A stretch of DNA of 9,404 nucleotides, taken from assembly GCA_943372725.1 (NCBI GenBank), contig CALRZT010000194.1:1-9404 (forward strand), given 5' to 3'. This document shows, piece by piece, positions 1 through 6,018 of this stretch. Under the pieces are notes generated by a model. That model was not told the origin of the DNA. It worked only from the letters and a program-made list of their open reading frames with translations, and searched no databases. Every line of letters begins with the position of its first letter. Positions within the stretch are counted from its first letter, which is position 1. The stretch is from CAMDHY01 sp943372725 (GTDB lineage: Bacteria; Pseudomonadota; Alphaproteobacteria; Rhizobiales; Segnochrobactraceae). Both the position numbers and the translations under genes were made by a program.

Positions 1-135
1 TTCAACCCTAAATACTCACGCATACTATTGATTTATCGACGCAACACACATTCATAATTCTGTATCAAAATTCATGTTTACCTGCGAGTTAGAGACTAAT
101 AGCCCGGAAATGAACCTTTAGTGAGGATTATTTCT
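1..135 (+). promoter_or_regulatory. AT-rich leader of the GNAT gene with possible promoter and small inverted repeat
   Basis: The first 120 bases are about 36% GC by hand count, in sharp contrast to the GC-rich rest of the window. A poor sigma70-like pair is visible: TTGATT at 28-33 and CATAAT at 53-58, with a 19-bp spacer that is longer than ideal. A short perfect inverted repeat, TTAG-aga-CTAA, lies at 89-99, between this candidate promoter and the start codon, where a regulator could bind. No ORF is supported here. The left edge cuts off whatever lies upstream, so the full control region may be longer. Confidence 0.35.
121..135 (+). promoter_or_regulatory. Ribosome binding site that sets the GNAT start at ATG 136
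   Basis: GTGAGGA at 121-127 is a good Shine-Dalgarno core, followed by 8 nt (TTATTTCT) and ATG at 136. The GTG at 121 could be read in frame as a start, but it lies inside this Shine-Dalgarno element. ATG 136 is therefore preferred. Confidence 0.65.
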
Positions 136-720
136 ATGTCTAATCTAAATGTCCGCGGCGTATCGAAGGAAGAACTCCCGAACGTCTATCGTCTTCGCCA
201 CTCCGTCTACGTCGAGGAACTGGGGGTGCCGGCGAAGACGGCATGCCCCGTCACGAAGACCCTCCGCGACAAGCTCGATGACCCGGCCGCGATCGTCATT
301 GGAGCGTTCCGCGACGATGGGCTCGTCGCCACCATCCGCGGCAACATTGCCGACCGTTCGGATGCCTGGAACTATTTCGAGCTCTACGGGGTCACCGAAG
401 ACGTCCGCCGCCAGCCGTCGCGCCACGCACTCGTCTCGGCGTTCTTTTCCGACGCCACTGCTCGCGGTGGTCTGGCGGCCTACCGGGTGCTGTCGCTGCT
501 CGCCGACCGCCTTCGGATGGAAGGCGTGTCGGTGGTCTTCTTCGACTGCCGCCCGGCGGTAGAGGACCTGTACAAGCGCGGCGGCCGCACCGTCATCCGC
601 AGCGGCCTTGTGCATCCGACCTATGGCTTTCCGATCAGCGTGTTCCGCTGGGACATCCAGGCCGAGCCGGTAGTGGCCAGGCGGCGTCAGCCGGCGGTCG
701 AACTGCCACTCGCGGCGTGA
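136..720 (+). CDS. GNAT-fold N-acyltransferase, acyl-homoserine-lactone synthase / FeeM-like
   Basis: This 194-aa cytoplasmic protein looks like a member of the GNAT group that includes LuxI-type autoinducer synthases and FeeM-type N-acyl amino acid synthases. Those enzymes transfer an acyl chain from acyl-ACP or acyl-CoA to an amine. Seen: RLRHSVYVEELG at residues 19-30, resembling the 'LR..VY..E.g' N-terminal motif; an acidic LDD at 47-49; a beta-strand segment VATIRGN at 64-70; a long helix around 110-130; and a C-terminal FFDCRPAVEDLYKRGG at 135-150, like the GNAT end motif where a Tyr follows a helix. The last ~15 residues are Arg/Pro-rich and probably disordered. No LuxR-type regulator lies next to it in the window. 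The gene overlaps the convergent lipid kinase gene by 34 bp. Its first codons (tct aat cta aat) are AT-richer than the body. The fold call is fairly secure; the substrate is unknown. Confidence 0.7.
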   Translation: MSNLNVRGVSKEELPNVYRLRHSVYVEELGVPAKTACPVTKTLRDKLDDPAAIVIGAFRDDGLVATIRGNIADRSDAWNYFELYGVTEDVRRQPSRHALVSAFFSDATARGGLAAYRVLSLLADRLRMEGVSVVFFDCRPAVEDLYKRGGRTVIRSGLVHPTYGFPISVFRWDIQAEPVVARRRQPAVELPLAA

Positions 721-1628
721 GGCGGCGGACCTGCGGCCGGCGCGATCACCGTCAGCGCGCCGGCACGGACCTCGAAGACGAACCGGGCGGCCTTGCCCAG
801 CGGCTCACCGTCGCCGTAGAGGGCGAGTTCGCCGCCGCCCTCAGCGCCCACGGCAAGCGTCTGTACCGTCAGGTGAGTGCACCCCGTCGGGGGCCGGCGG
901 AGATCGCCAGACCCCAGTGCGGCGGCAAGTGTGCGCGCGAGCGCCAGCGGCGACGCCTCGGCGACGGCGAGGACGTCGAGCGCGCCGCGGTCGAGGCCCT
1001 CGTCGCGGCCGACCCGGATCGTCCGGTTCAGCCGATCGAGCGCACAGACGTAGATCGCCGCGACCGGGTCGGCCGAGAGCGCCCGGATGTCCGGGCGCAG
1101 CGCCGGCCCACCGGACGCGATCGCCGCCAGGGTGGCGAGCGGTCCGGTGGCACGCGGCGCCATCCGCCGCACGACCGCGAGCGCCCTGCGGTGGCGCAGC
1201 CGCCAAGCGGCGGCCCGCGCGCCGATGCCGAGCGTCGCATAGGTGGAGAACAGCCGCCCGTTCGCGGCCCCGAGCCCAAGCGTGCGCCGGGTGCCCGCCT
1301 CCACCAGTTCCGGCAGATGTTCCGGCTGGCTGGTGATCGACAGGCGGGACGCGAGATCGTTCACGGTGCCGGCCGGGAACGGCAGCAACGGAACGCCCGT
1401 CGCGACGAGCGCCGGCAGGCAGCGGTTGACCGTGCCGTCCCCACCGGCGACGATCACAACATCGAGCCCGGCCATCTGGTCGGACAGCCGCTGCGGATCC
1501 ACCGTGCCCTCGCTTGGCCCGGCGATCGCGACGGCGCCCATGCGGCGAATGACGGCGAGATAGCCTTCGCGGCGAGCCCTGTCGGCGAAGCCGTGGGCCG
1601 CGGGGTTGAAGACATGTCCGATCCGCAT
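687..1628 (-). CDS. Diacylglycerol kinase family lipid kinase (YegS/BmrU-like)
   Basis: This 313-aa protein belongs to the DAGK_cat family, whose members phosphorylate a lipid hydroxyl group with ATP at the membrane surface. Seen: the N-terminal NPAAHG at residues 8-13 (family 'NP.sG'); the nucleotide-binding GGDGTVN at 62-68; PAGTVNDLA at 85-93 (family 'P.GT.NDfA'); and YGDGEP near residue 271 in the C-terminal beta domain, matching the conserved 'DGE'. The length fits the family norm of about 300 aa. No membrane segment is apparent, as expected. The start is supported by GGGGAG just upstream of the ATG, although the spacing is short (2-4 nt). The gene is divergent from the enolase-superfamily gene (65 bp between starts), and its last 34 bp overlap the end of the GNAT gene. 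The lipid substrate (diacylglycerol, phosphatidylglycerol, a sphingoid base or other) cannot be told from the sequence. Confidence 0.88.
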   Translation of the reverse strand: MRIGHVFNPAAHGFADRARREGYLAVIRRMGAVAIAGPSEGTVDPQRLSDQMAGLDVVIVAGGDGTVNRCLPALVATGVPLLPFPAGTVNDLASRLSITSQPEHLPELVEAGTRRTLGLGAANGRLFSTYATLGIGARAAAWRLRHRRALAVVRRMAPRATGPLATLAAIASGGPALRPDIRALSADPVAAIYVCALDRLNRTIRVGRDEGLDRGALDVLAVAEASPLALARTLAAALGSGDLRRPPTGCTHLTVQTLAVGAEGGGELALYGDGEPLGKAARFVFEVRAGALTVIAPAAGPPPHAASGSSTAG

Positions 1629-1693
1629 GGCTCCCCGGGACAGTTCGAAGCGTGGTCGCCGCGCGTGTTGTCGGCCGAAACGACACGGCCACC

Positions 1694-2887
1694 ATGAAGC
1701 GCATTGACGGCCTCGTCATCCATGATCCCGCGACCCTCGCCCTGCCGTTGCGGCTTGCCGTCGGACACGCCTCGGCGACGCGCCGGACCACCTCGGCCTT
1801 CCTCTTCCGCGTCTCACGGGGCGCGCACCGGGGATATGGCGAGGCCGCCCCGCGACCCTACGTGACCGGCGAGACGCTCGACGGCGCGACGGCGGCGGCG
1901 ATGCGACTGGCGGCGGCATTGCCGACGGTGCGCACCTTCGATGATCTCGTCGCCGCCAGCGAGCGGTTGGGGCCCGAGATCGACCGCGCCCCGGCCGCGT
2001 GGTGCGCCGTCGAACTGGCGCTCCTCGATCTCCTCGGCCGCGAGGCGGGGCAGCCCGTCGAAGCCGTCGTCGGCCTCGGCGTGGAGCCCACGACCATCCG
2101 CTACGCGGCGGCATTGCCGCGCCTGCGGGGCCGCAGCGCGGGCCTCGCCGCCCGCATCGTCGGTGCCTGCGGCTTCGCAGACGTGAAGGTCCGGCCGAGT
2201 GGGGACGCGGACGCCGACCTCGCCCTCGTTGCCCGCTTCACCGCCCGCGGCCTGAGGGTGCGGCTCGACGGAAACGGGCACTGGTCCGGCCGGCCCGAGC
2301 AGGCGTTGCGCGATCTCGCGCCGCTCGCCGTCCACCTCGCAGCAGTCGAGGAGCCGGGGGCGAGGAGCGATCGCGAATGGTATCCCCGCCTCGCCCGGGA
2401 ACTCGGAGTGTGCGTGGTGCTCGACGAGAGCTTCACCGCTCGCGCCGATCTCGACGTGCTCGGCGCCTTTCCGCCCGGCCGCGTCGCGGTCAACCTGAAG
2501 GTCGCCAAGGTCGGCGGCCTCGTCCGCGCGATGGCCCTGGCGCGGGCCGCGGCGGCGCGCGGCGTCGTGCCGATGATCGGCGCCATGGTCGGCGAGACGA
2601 GCCTGCTGACGCGCGCCGGCCAGGTGCTCGCCCGCTCCCTGCCGGCGGCTCCGCTCGCCCACGAGGGGGGGGTCGGACACTGGCTGGTGCGGGACGATCC
2701 GTTCACGCCCGTCCAGACCTTCGGGCGCGGAGGGCGGATGACGGTCGCACCCGCGCGTCTGGGTACGGGTTTCGGCCTGACGGTGCGGGCGCCCTATCGA
2801 ATCGAGGGAGCGGACAACGCGAGCCAAGCGTCGGCGGCACCAGACGAAGGCGGGACGCCGGCCGGCGGGAAACCCAGGGCCGTCTGA
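1694..2887 (+). CDS. Enolase-superfamily enzyme, muconate-lactonizing / dipeptide-epimerase subgroup, with altered active site
   Basis: This 397-aa protein has a capping domain (GEAAPRPYVTGE near residues 52-63) followed by a TIM-barrel domain. Family members abstract a proton alpha to a carboxylate, using Mg2+ and barrel-end lysines. Seen by eye alignment: metal ligands Asp192 (RLDGNG), Glu219 (VEEPG) and Asp244 (LDES), and catalytic Lys269 (VNLKVAKVGG). The second-strand motif reads K165-V-R167 instead of K-x-K. Where L-Ala-D/L-Glu epimerases carry D-x-D, this protein reads roughly A-H-E at 322-324, followed by Gly-Gly. About 30 residues at the C-terminus are Gly/Ala/Pro-rich, making it longer than the usual 320-370 aa. 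A GTG 14 codons upstream (1652) is in frame; ATG 1694 is preferred because it starts where homology would be expected, although no good Shine-Dalgarno precedes either. It is best called an MLE-like enzyme of unknown substrate; a conventional annotation might say dipeptide epimerase. Confidence 0.85.
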   Translation: MKRIDGLVIHDPATLALPLRLAVGHASATRRTTSAFLFRVSRGAHRGYGEAAPRPYVTGETLDGATAAAMRLAAALPTVRTFDDLVAASERLGPEIDRAPAAWCAVELALLDLLGREAGQPVEAVVGLGVEPTTIRYAAALPRLRGRSAGLAARIVGACGFADVKVRPSGDADADLALVARFTARGLRVRLDGNGHWSGRPEQALRDLAPLAVHLAAVEEPGARSDREWYPRLARELGVCVVLDESFTARADLDVLGAFPPGRVAVNLKVAKVGGLVRAMALARAAAARGVVPMIGAMVGETSLLTRAGQVLARSLPAAPLAHEGGVGHWLVRDDPFTPVQTFGRGGRMTVAPARLGTGFGLTVRAPYRIEGADNASQASAAPDEGGTPAGGKPRAV

Positions 2888-2915
2888 CGCGGAGCCATGG
2901 AACTTGGACGCGGGA

Positions 2916-2990
2916 TGGTGGGCGGTACAGGGATTGAACCTGTGACCTCTGCCGTGTCAAGGCAGCGCTCTCCCGCTGAGCTAACCGCCC
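2916..2990 (-). tRNA. tRNA-Val (anticodon GAC)
   Basis: The complementary strand folds as a complete tRNA. The acceptor stem is GGGCGGT with ACCGCCC. The D arm contains AGCTCAGCGGGAGAGC. The anticodon stem CTGCC/GGCAG encloses the loop TTGACAC, giving anticodon GAC (valine, GUC/GUU codons). The T arm is CAGGTTCAATCCCTG. The discriminator is A, and the CCA end is encoded (2916-2918). The gene sits alone between the enolase-superfamily gene and rlmB, facing away from rlmB. Confidence 0.97.
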
Positions 2991-3004
2991 GGGACGCGGG
3001 CGTT

Positions 3005-3033
3005 GCTATAGCCGCGTTGCCCGAGCCGCGCAA
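3005..3033 (-). promoter_or_regulatory. Sigma70-like promoter of tRNA-Val
   Basis: On the - strand, TTGCGC (3033-3028) is followed after exactly 17 bp by TATAGC (3010-3005). The -10 ends 14 bp before the mature tRNA 5' end at 2990, so transcription would start a few bases upstream of the tRNA. Both hexamers are imperfect, but the spacing and position fit. Confidence 0.55.
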
Positions 3034-3097
3034 GGAGATTGGCACGGGCATCGCGGCGTCCGTTGCCGGCTGCGGCGCGGGAGCCTAGAAGGCAGCG

Positions 3098-3892
3098 ATG
3101 AGCCAGCGTCCTCCTCCGCATCGCCGCCCGCCCGGCAAGGGCCGTCCGCCGCACGCCCGCGCCGAGGCGCCCTACGCCCTCTACGGCCTGCACACCGTGG
3201 CGGCGGCACTCGCCAACCCGCGGCGCGTCAAGCACCGCCTCATCGCCACCCGCAACGCTCTCGCCCGCCTCGGCGAGCGCGCCGACGCCGTGGCGCTGCC
3301 GCTCGAGGCGGAAATCGTCGAGCCGCGCGTGCTCGACCGCATGGTCGGCGCCGACGCCGTCCATCAGGGTGTGGTCCTCGTCGCCGACCCGCTCGACGAC
3401 GTCTCGCTCGACGACCTCGCCGAGGCCCGCCTCATCGTGGCGCTCGACCAGGTGACCGATCCGCACAATGTCGGCGCCATCCTGCGCTCGGCAGTGGCAC
3501 TCGGCGCCGGCGGCCTGCTGACGACGACACGCCACGCTCCGACGGAGGGCGGCGTGCTGGCCAAGGCGGCATCCGGCGCGGTCGACCTCCTGCCGATCGC
3601 CGCGGAAACGAATCTCTCCCGCGCCATCGCGGCGCTGCGCGAGCACGGCTTCACCGCCATCGGCCTCGACAGCGAGGCGGAGCACGACCTCGAGGACGTG
3701 CCCGTCGGCGACAAGGTGGTGCTGGTGCTCGGAGCCGAGGGCAAGGGCGTGCGTCCCGGCGTGCGGGCGGGCCTCGACGCCATGGCGCGGCTGACAGTGC
3801 CGGGGGCGATCGCCTCGCTCAACGTCTCGAACGCGGCGGCGATCGCTCTCTACGCGATCGGCCGGCGGCTACGCATCGGCGCGCCGGGCTGA
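3098..3892 (+). CDS. rlmB: 23S rRNA (guanosine-2'-O)-methyltransferase RlmB
   Basis: This 264-aa SpoU-family (SPOUT) methyltransferase transfers a methyl group from S-adenosylmethionine to the 2'-OH of a guanosine in 23S rRNA (G2251 in E. coli numbering). Seen: a basic, proline-rich N-terminal tail (1-24); YALYGLHTVAAAL at 26-38, the start of the RNA-substrate-binding domain; motif 1 DQVTDPHNVGAILRSA at 117-132, with catalytic-type Asn124 and Arg130; motif 2 VLGAEGKGVRP at 210-220, with Glu214; and motif 3 SLNVSNAAAIALY at 240-252. The trefoil-knot methyltransferase domain is complete and the length is typical. AGAAGG lies about 6 nt before the ATG. The gene is convergent with the BA14K gene. 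Its TGA stop is followed five codons later by a second in-frame TGA, created by a 15-bp tandem duplication. The related mitochondrial-type or TrmH enzymes are less likely given the N-terminal domain. Confidence 0.94.
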   Translation: MSQRPPPHRRPPGKGRPPHARAEAPYALYGLHTVAAALANPRRVKHRLIATRNALARLGERADAVALPLEAEIVEPRVLDRMVGADAVHQGVVLVADPLDDVSLDDLAEARLIVALDQVTDPHNVGAILRSAVALGAGGLLTTTRHAPTEGGVLAKAASGAVDLLPIAAETNLSRAIAALREHGFTAIGLDSEAEHDLEDVPVGDKVVLVLGAEGKGVRPGVRAGLDAMARLTVPGAIASLNVSNAAAIALYAIGRRLRIGAPG

Positions 3893-3913
3893 GCGACGGC
3901 GGGCTGAGCGACG
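3885..3913 (+). repeat. 15-bp-period tandem duplication over the rlmB stop codon
   Basis: CGGGCTGAGCGACG occurs at 3885-3898 and again at 3900-3913. The repeat includes the TGA stop (3890-3892), so a second in-frame TGA lies at 3905-3907. It looks like a recent slippage duplication. Confidence 0.8.
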
Positions 3914-3921
3914 TCGGGCGA

Positions 3922-3946
3922 GCGGCGCGGACGTCGTCCGCACCGC
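3922..3946. terminator. Hairpin between convergent rlmB and BA14K genes, possible bidirectional terminator
   Basis: GCGGAC-gtc-GTCCGC (3927-3941) is a perfect 6-bp stem with a 3-nt loop. Beyond one C/A mismatch, the stem extends by GCGG/CCGC, giving 10 pairs in all. It lies 30 bp after the rlmB stop and 11 bp from the BA14K stop, where a shared terminator would be expected. No T-tract follows on either strand, so it is not a classical intrinsic terminator. Confidence 0.4.
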
Positions 3947-3956
3947 CGAAAGCGCC

Positions 3957-4478
3957 TCAGCGGCAGAACACCAGCCGGCCGCCGTAGGTGCGATAGTAGC
4001 CGGTGCGTGGGTTGAACGAGCGGTAGCGCTGGGAGCACGACCGCACCCACGCCCGCGTCCACGGCCGGCGCACCTTGACGACGCCGCGCGGGGTGACGAC
4101 GACCGCACGTGGCGCGACCACCACCGGCGCCCCGACGACGACCGGCGCGCCGTAGCCGTAGTAGTAGCCCGGCCAATATCCGCCACCCCAGCCGCCATAG
4201 CCCCAGCCGCGGCCCCAGCCACCGCCGTACCAGCGGCCACCGCGATGGTAGTTGTGATGGTGGCGGCCACCGCCGTGCCAGCCACCGCGATGGCGCGGTC
4301 CGCCGCGATAGGGTCCGCCGACCGGCGCGACACGGTGGCCGCGCGACTGCACGGTCTCGACAGGAGGGCTGCCGGCCGCCGCCACGGCCTTGGCGCCGCC
4401 GACGTTGGCGATCGGCGCCGCCGCCACCGGCGCTGCGAACAGGACCAAGCCGGTCGCCAGAGCGATCAGGGTCTTCAT
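3957..4478 (-). CDS. Secreted Gly/His/Tyr-rich protein with C-terminal BA14K-like domain
   Basis: This 173-aa exported protein has a signal peptide with a basic Lys2, hydrophobic core LIALATGLVLFAAP and an A-x-A cleavage region near residue 20. It then has a low-complexity segment (about 52-110) very rich in Gly, His, Arg, Trp and Tyr, and a Val/Pro-rich stretch (111-136). The C-terminus, WVRSCSQRYRSFNPRTGYYR (144-163) followed by a terminal Phe-Cys-Arg, matches the BA14K pattern: two cysteines (148, 172) around 'QRYRSf.p.tG.Y..y.G'. BA14K is a Brucella immunoreactive protein family with reported lectin-like activity, and its members abound in Hyphomicrobiales. The site of action is the periplasm or cell surface; the molecular role is unknown. 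GGAG about 9 nt before the ATG supports the start. The aromatic Gly/Tyr/His spacer suggests a flexible surface or wall-contacting linker, which is inference. Confidence 0.82.
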   Translation of the reverse strand: MKTLIALATGLVLFAAPVAAAPIANVGGAKAVAAAGSPPVETVQSRGHRVAPVGGPYRGGPRHRGGWHGGGRHHHNYHRGGRWYGGGWGRGWGYGGWGGGYWPGYYYGYGAPVVVGAPVVVAPRAVVVTPRGVVKVRRPWTRAWVRSCSQRYRSFNPRTGYYRTYGGRLVFCR

Positions 4479-4770
4479 GATGCTTTACTCCGCAACACGC
4501 CCGCCCGGCGGCGAGGGGTGCGCCCCGCGCGAAGGCTGAGGCGTGTTTCGCACGCCCAAGCTGAATGCTGCCTGAATGAGCGAGCGCGGACGACCCGGAG
4601 CGGCCGGACCGACTTCCAGCGGCCGCTGCCGACACGGCGCAGGGAGGCGTGGTCGCTGGAGGAGCGCCGCTGCGGCGTGCGGCCCTTCGCAGGCAGACAG
4701 GATCGTCCTCGAGACCCTCGTGCGTGGCCGATCGAGCCGTGCTATGGAGCCGCGCCCGCAAGGCGCCATG
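4479..4770 (-). promoter_or_regulatory. Upstream region of the BA14K gene with 7-4-7 direct repeat and hairpin
   Basis: This 292-bp gap lies between the BA14K start and tRNA-Thr. Reading + strand bases, CTGAATG occurs at 4561-4567 and 4572-4578. That is two perfect 7-bp repeats separated by 4 bp (11-bp period), about 85-100 bp upstream of the BA14K start. A perfect hairpin, GGCGTG-tttcg-CACGCC (4540-4556), sits just on the gene side. I found no convincing -35/-10 pair for either flanking gene. The open frames here have skewed composition and look like shadows. Confidence 0.4.
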
Positions 4771-4845
<75 letters not shown>

Positions 4846-4971
4846 GCCTTCGGCGTACGCGCACCGCCAGTTGCAGAGCAGGTAGCCGGCTGCGGCCGTC
4901 GCGACGATCCATTTCAGGATGCGATGGCCAGGGATCGTGCGTCCGGCGGGATGTTTATCTCTTCCCCGGCA

Positions 4972-6018
4972 TCAGGCGTCGGGGCTCGCCGGAAAGACGC
5001 GGGCGCGGACAAGCGCGATGGCGCCGTCGTCGCCGGCCGCGGCATCGTTCTCCGGGCCGACGTCGAGTTCGATCTCGTCGCCCGTGACGGTGCGGGCGAC
5101 CAGGCGACGGCTGCCCGGCCGGTCGAGCACGCGCATGAGGCGGGCCGGGACCGCGTCTGCCTCGCCGCCCACTGCCTTGCGCCACGTCACGTCGGCAGGT
5201 CGCACGAAAGCCCACGCCGGACCGTCGGGAACCCCCGGCGCCGCCACGCGGACGTGGCCGTCGACGGTGGCGATGCCGGCGGCGACGGTGGCCGGCAGCC
5301 GGTGCGTGTCGCCGAGGAAGGTCATCACGAAGGCCGACCCCGGCTCGCGGCAGATCTCGCGGGGCGAGCCGACCTGCTCGATGCGGCCGTGATCGAGGAT
5401 CACCACGCGGTCGGCGAGGTCGAGCGCCTCCTCCTGGTCGTGGGTGACGAACAGGGTGGTGATGCCGAGGCGCTCGTGCATTTCGCGCAGCCAGCGGCGG
5501 AGCTCGCGGCGGACGTTGGCGTCGAGCGCCCCGAACGGCTCGTCGAGCAGCAGCACCTGCGGGTCGACGGCAAGCGCGCGGGCGAGCGCGACGCGCTGGC
5601 GCTGGCCGCCGGAGAGCTGCGCCGGGAAGCGGTTCCCGAGGCCGTCGAGCTGCATCAGCGAGAGGAGTTCGTCGACCCGGGCCACCACCTCCGCCTCTGG
5701 CCGGCGGTCGCGCGCCGCGCGCATGCCGAAGGCGATGTTGTCGGCGACCCGCATGTGCGGGAAGAGCGCATAATGCTGGAAGACGAAGCCAACGCCGCGG
5801 TCGCGGACGGGAATGTCGGTCGCATCGACGTCGCCGAACAGGATGCGGCCGGCATCGGGGAAGGCGAGGCCGGCGACCATACGGAGCAGCGTCGTCTTGC
5901 CGGAGCCGGAGGGGCCGAGAAGGGCCACGAGCTCGCCGGAGCCGATCTCCAGCGACACGTCGCGGACGGCATGCACCCCGTCGAAGCGCTTGCCGACGCC
6001 GTCGAGACGGATCCTCAT
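4972..6018 (-). CDS. cysA: Sulfate/thiosulfate ABC importer, ATP-binding subunit CysA
   Basis: This 348-aa cytoplasmic ATPase powers sulfate/thiosulfate uptake through CysT-CysW. Seen: Walker A GPSGSGKT at 35-42, Q-loop Gln81, signature LSGGQ at 135-139, Walker B VLLLDE at 155-160, D-loop ALD at 164-166 and H-loop His193. The regulatory C-terminal domain (about 235-348) includes FVRPADV at 271-277, as in CysA/MalK relatives. All ATPase residues are intact and the length is typical. The ATG overlaps the cysW stop (ATGA, 6015-6018), indicating translational coupling. It is the last gene of the operon. The 126-bp space down to the tRNA-Thr gene shows no clear intrinsic terminator. MalK- or Pot-type ATPases share these motifs; the neighbours decide for sulfate. 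Confidence 0.95.
   Translation of the reverse strand: MRIRLDGVGKRFDGVHAVRDVSLEIGSGELVALLGPSGSGKTTLLRMVAGLAFPDAGRILFGDVDATDIPVRDRGVGFVFQHYALFPHMRVADNIAFGMRAARDRRPEAEVVARVDELLSLMQLDGLGNRFPAQLSGGQRQRVALARALAVDPQVLLLDEPFGALDANVRRELRRWLREMHERLGITTLFVTHDQEEALDLADRVVILDHGRIEQVGSPREICREPGSAFVMTFLGDTHRLPATVAAGIATVDGHVRVAAPGVPDGPAWAFVRPADVTWRKAVGGEADAVPARLMRVLDRPGSRRLVARTVTGDEIELDVGPENDAAAGDDGAIALVRARVFPASPDA

Noticed and set aside
717..1697. + strand open frame (326 codons) opposite the lipid kinase
   Set aside because: It is an antisense shadow; the - strand frame has clear GGDGTVN and other DAGK motifs, and this frame has none.
2897..3088. Short frames across tRNA-Val reading 'GGTGIEPVTSAVSRQ' (+) and 'AGERCLDTAEVTGSIPVPP' (-)
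   Set aside because: These are the familiar false proteins produced by translating tRNA genes.
4846..4971. Search for an intrinsic terminator after cysA
   Set aside because: Only short 4-5 bp stems without a T-tract were found, so no terminator is claimed.
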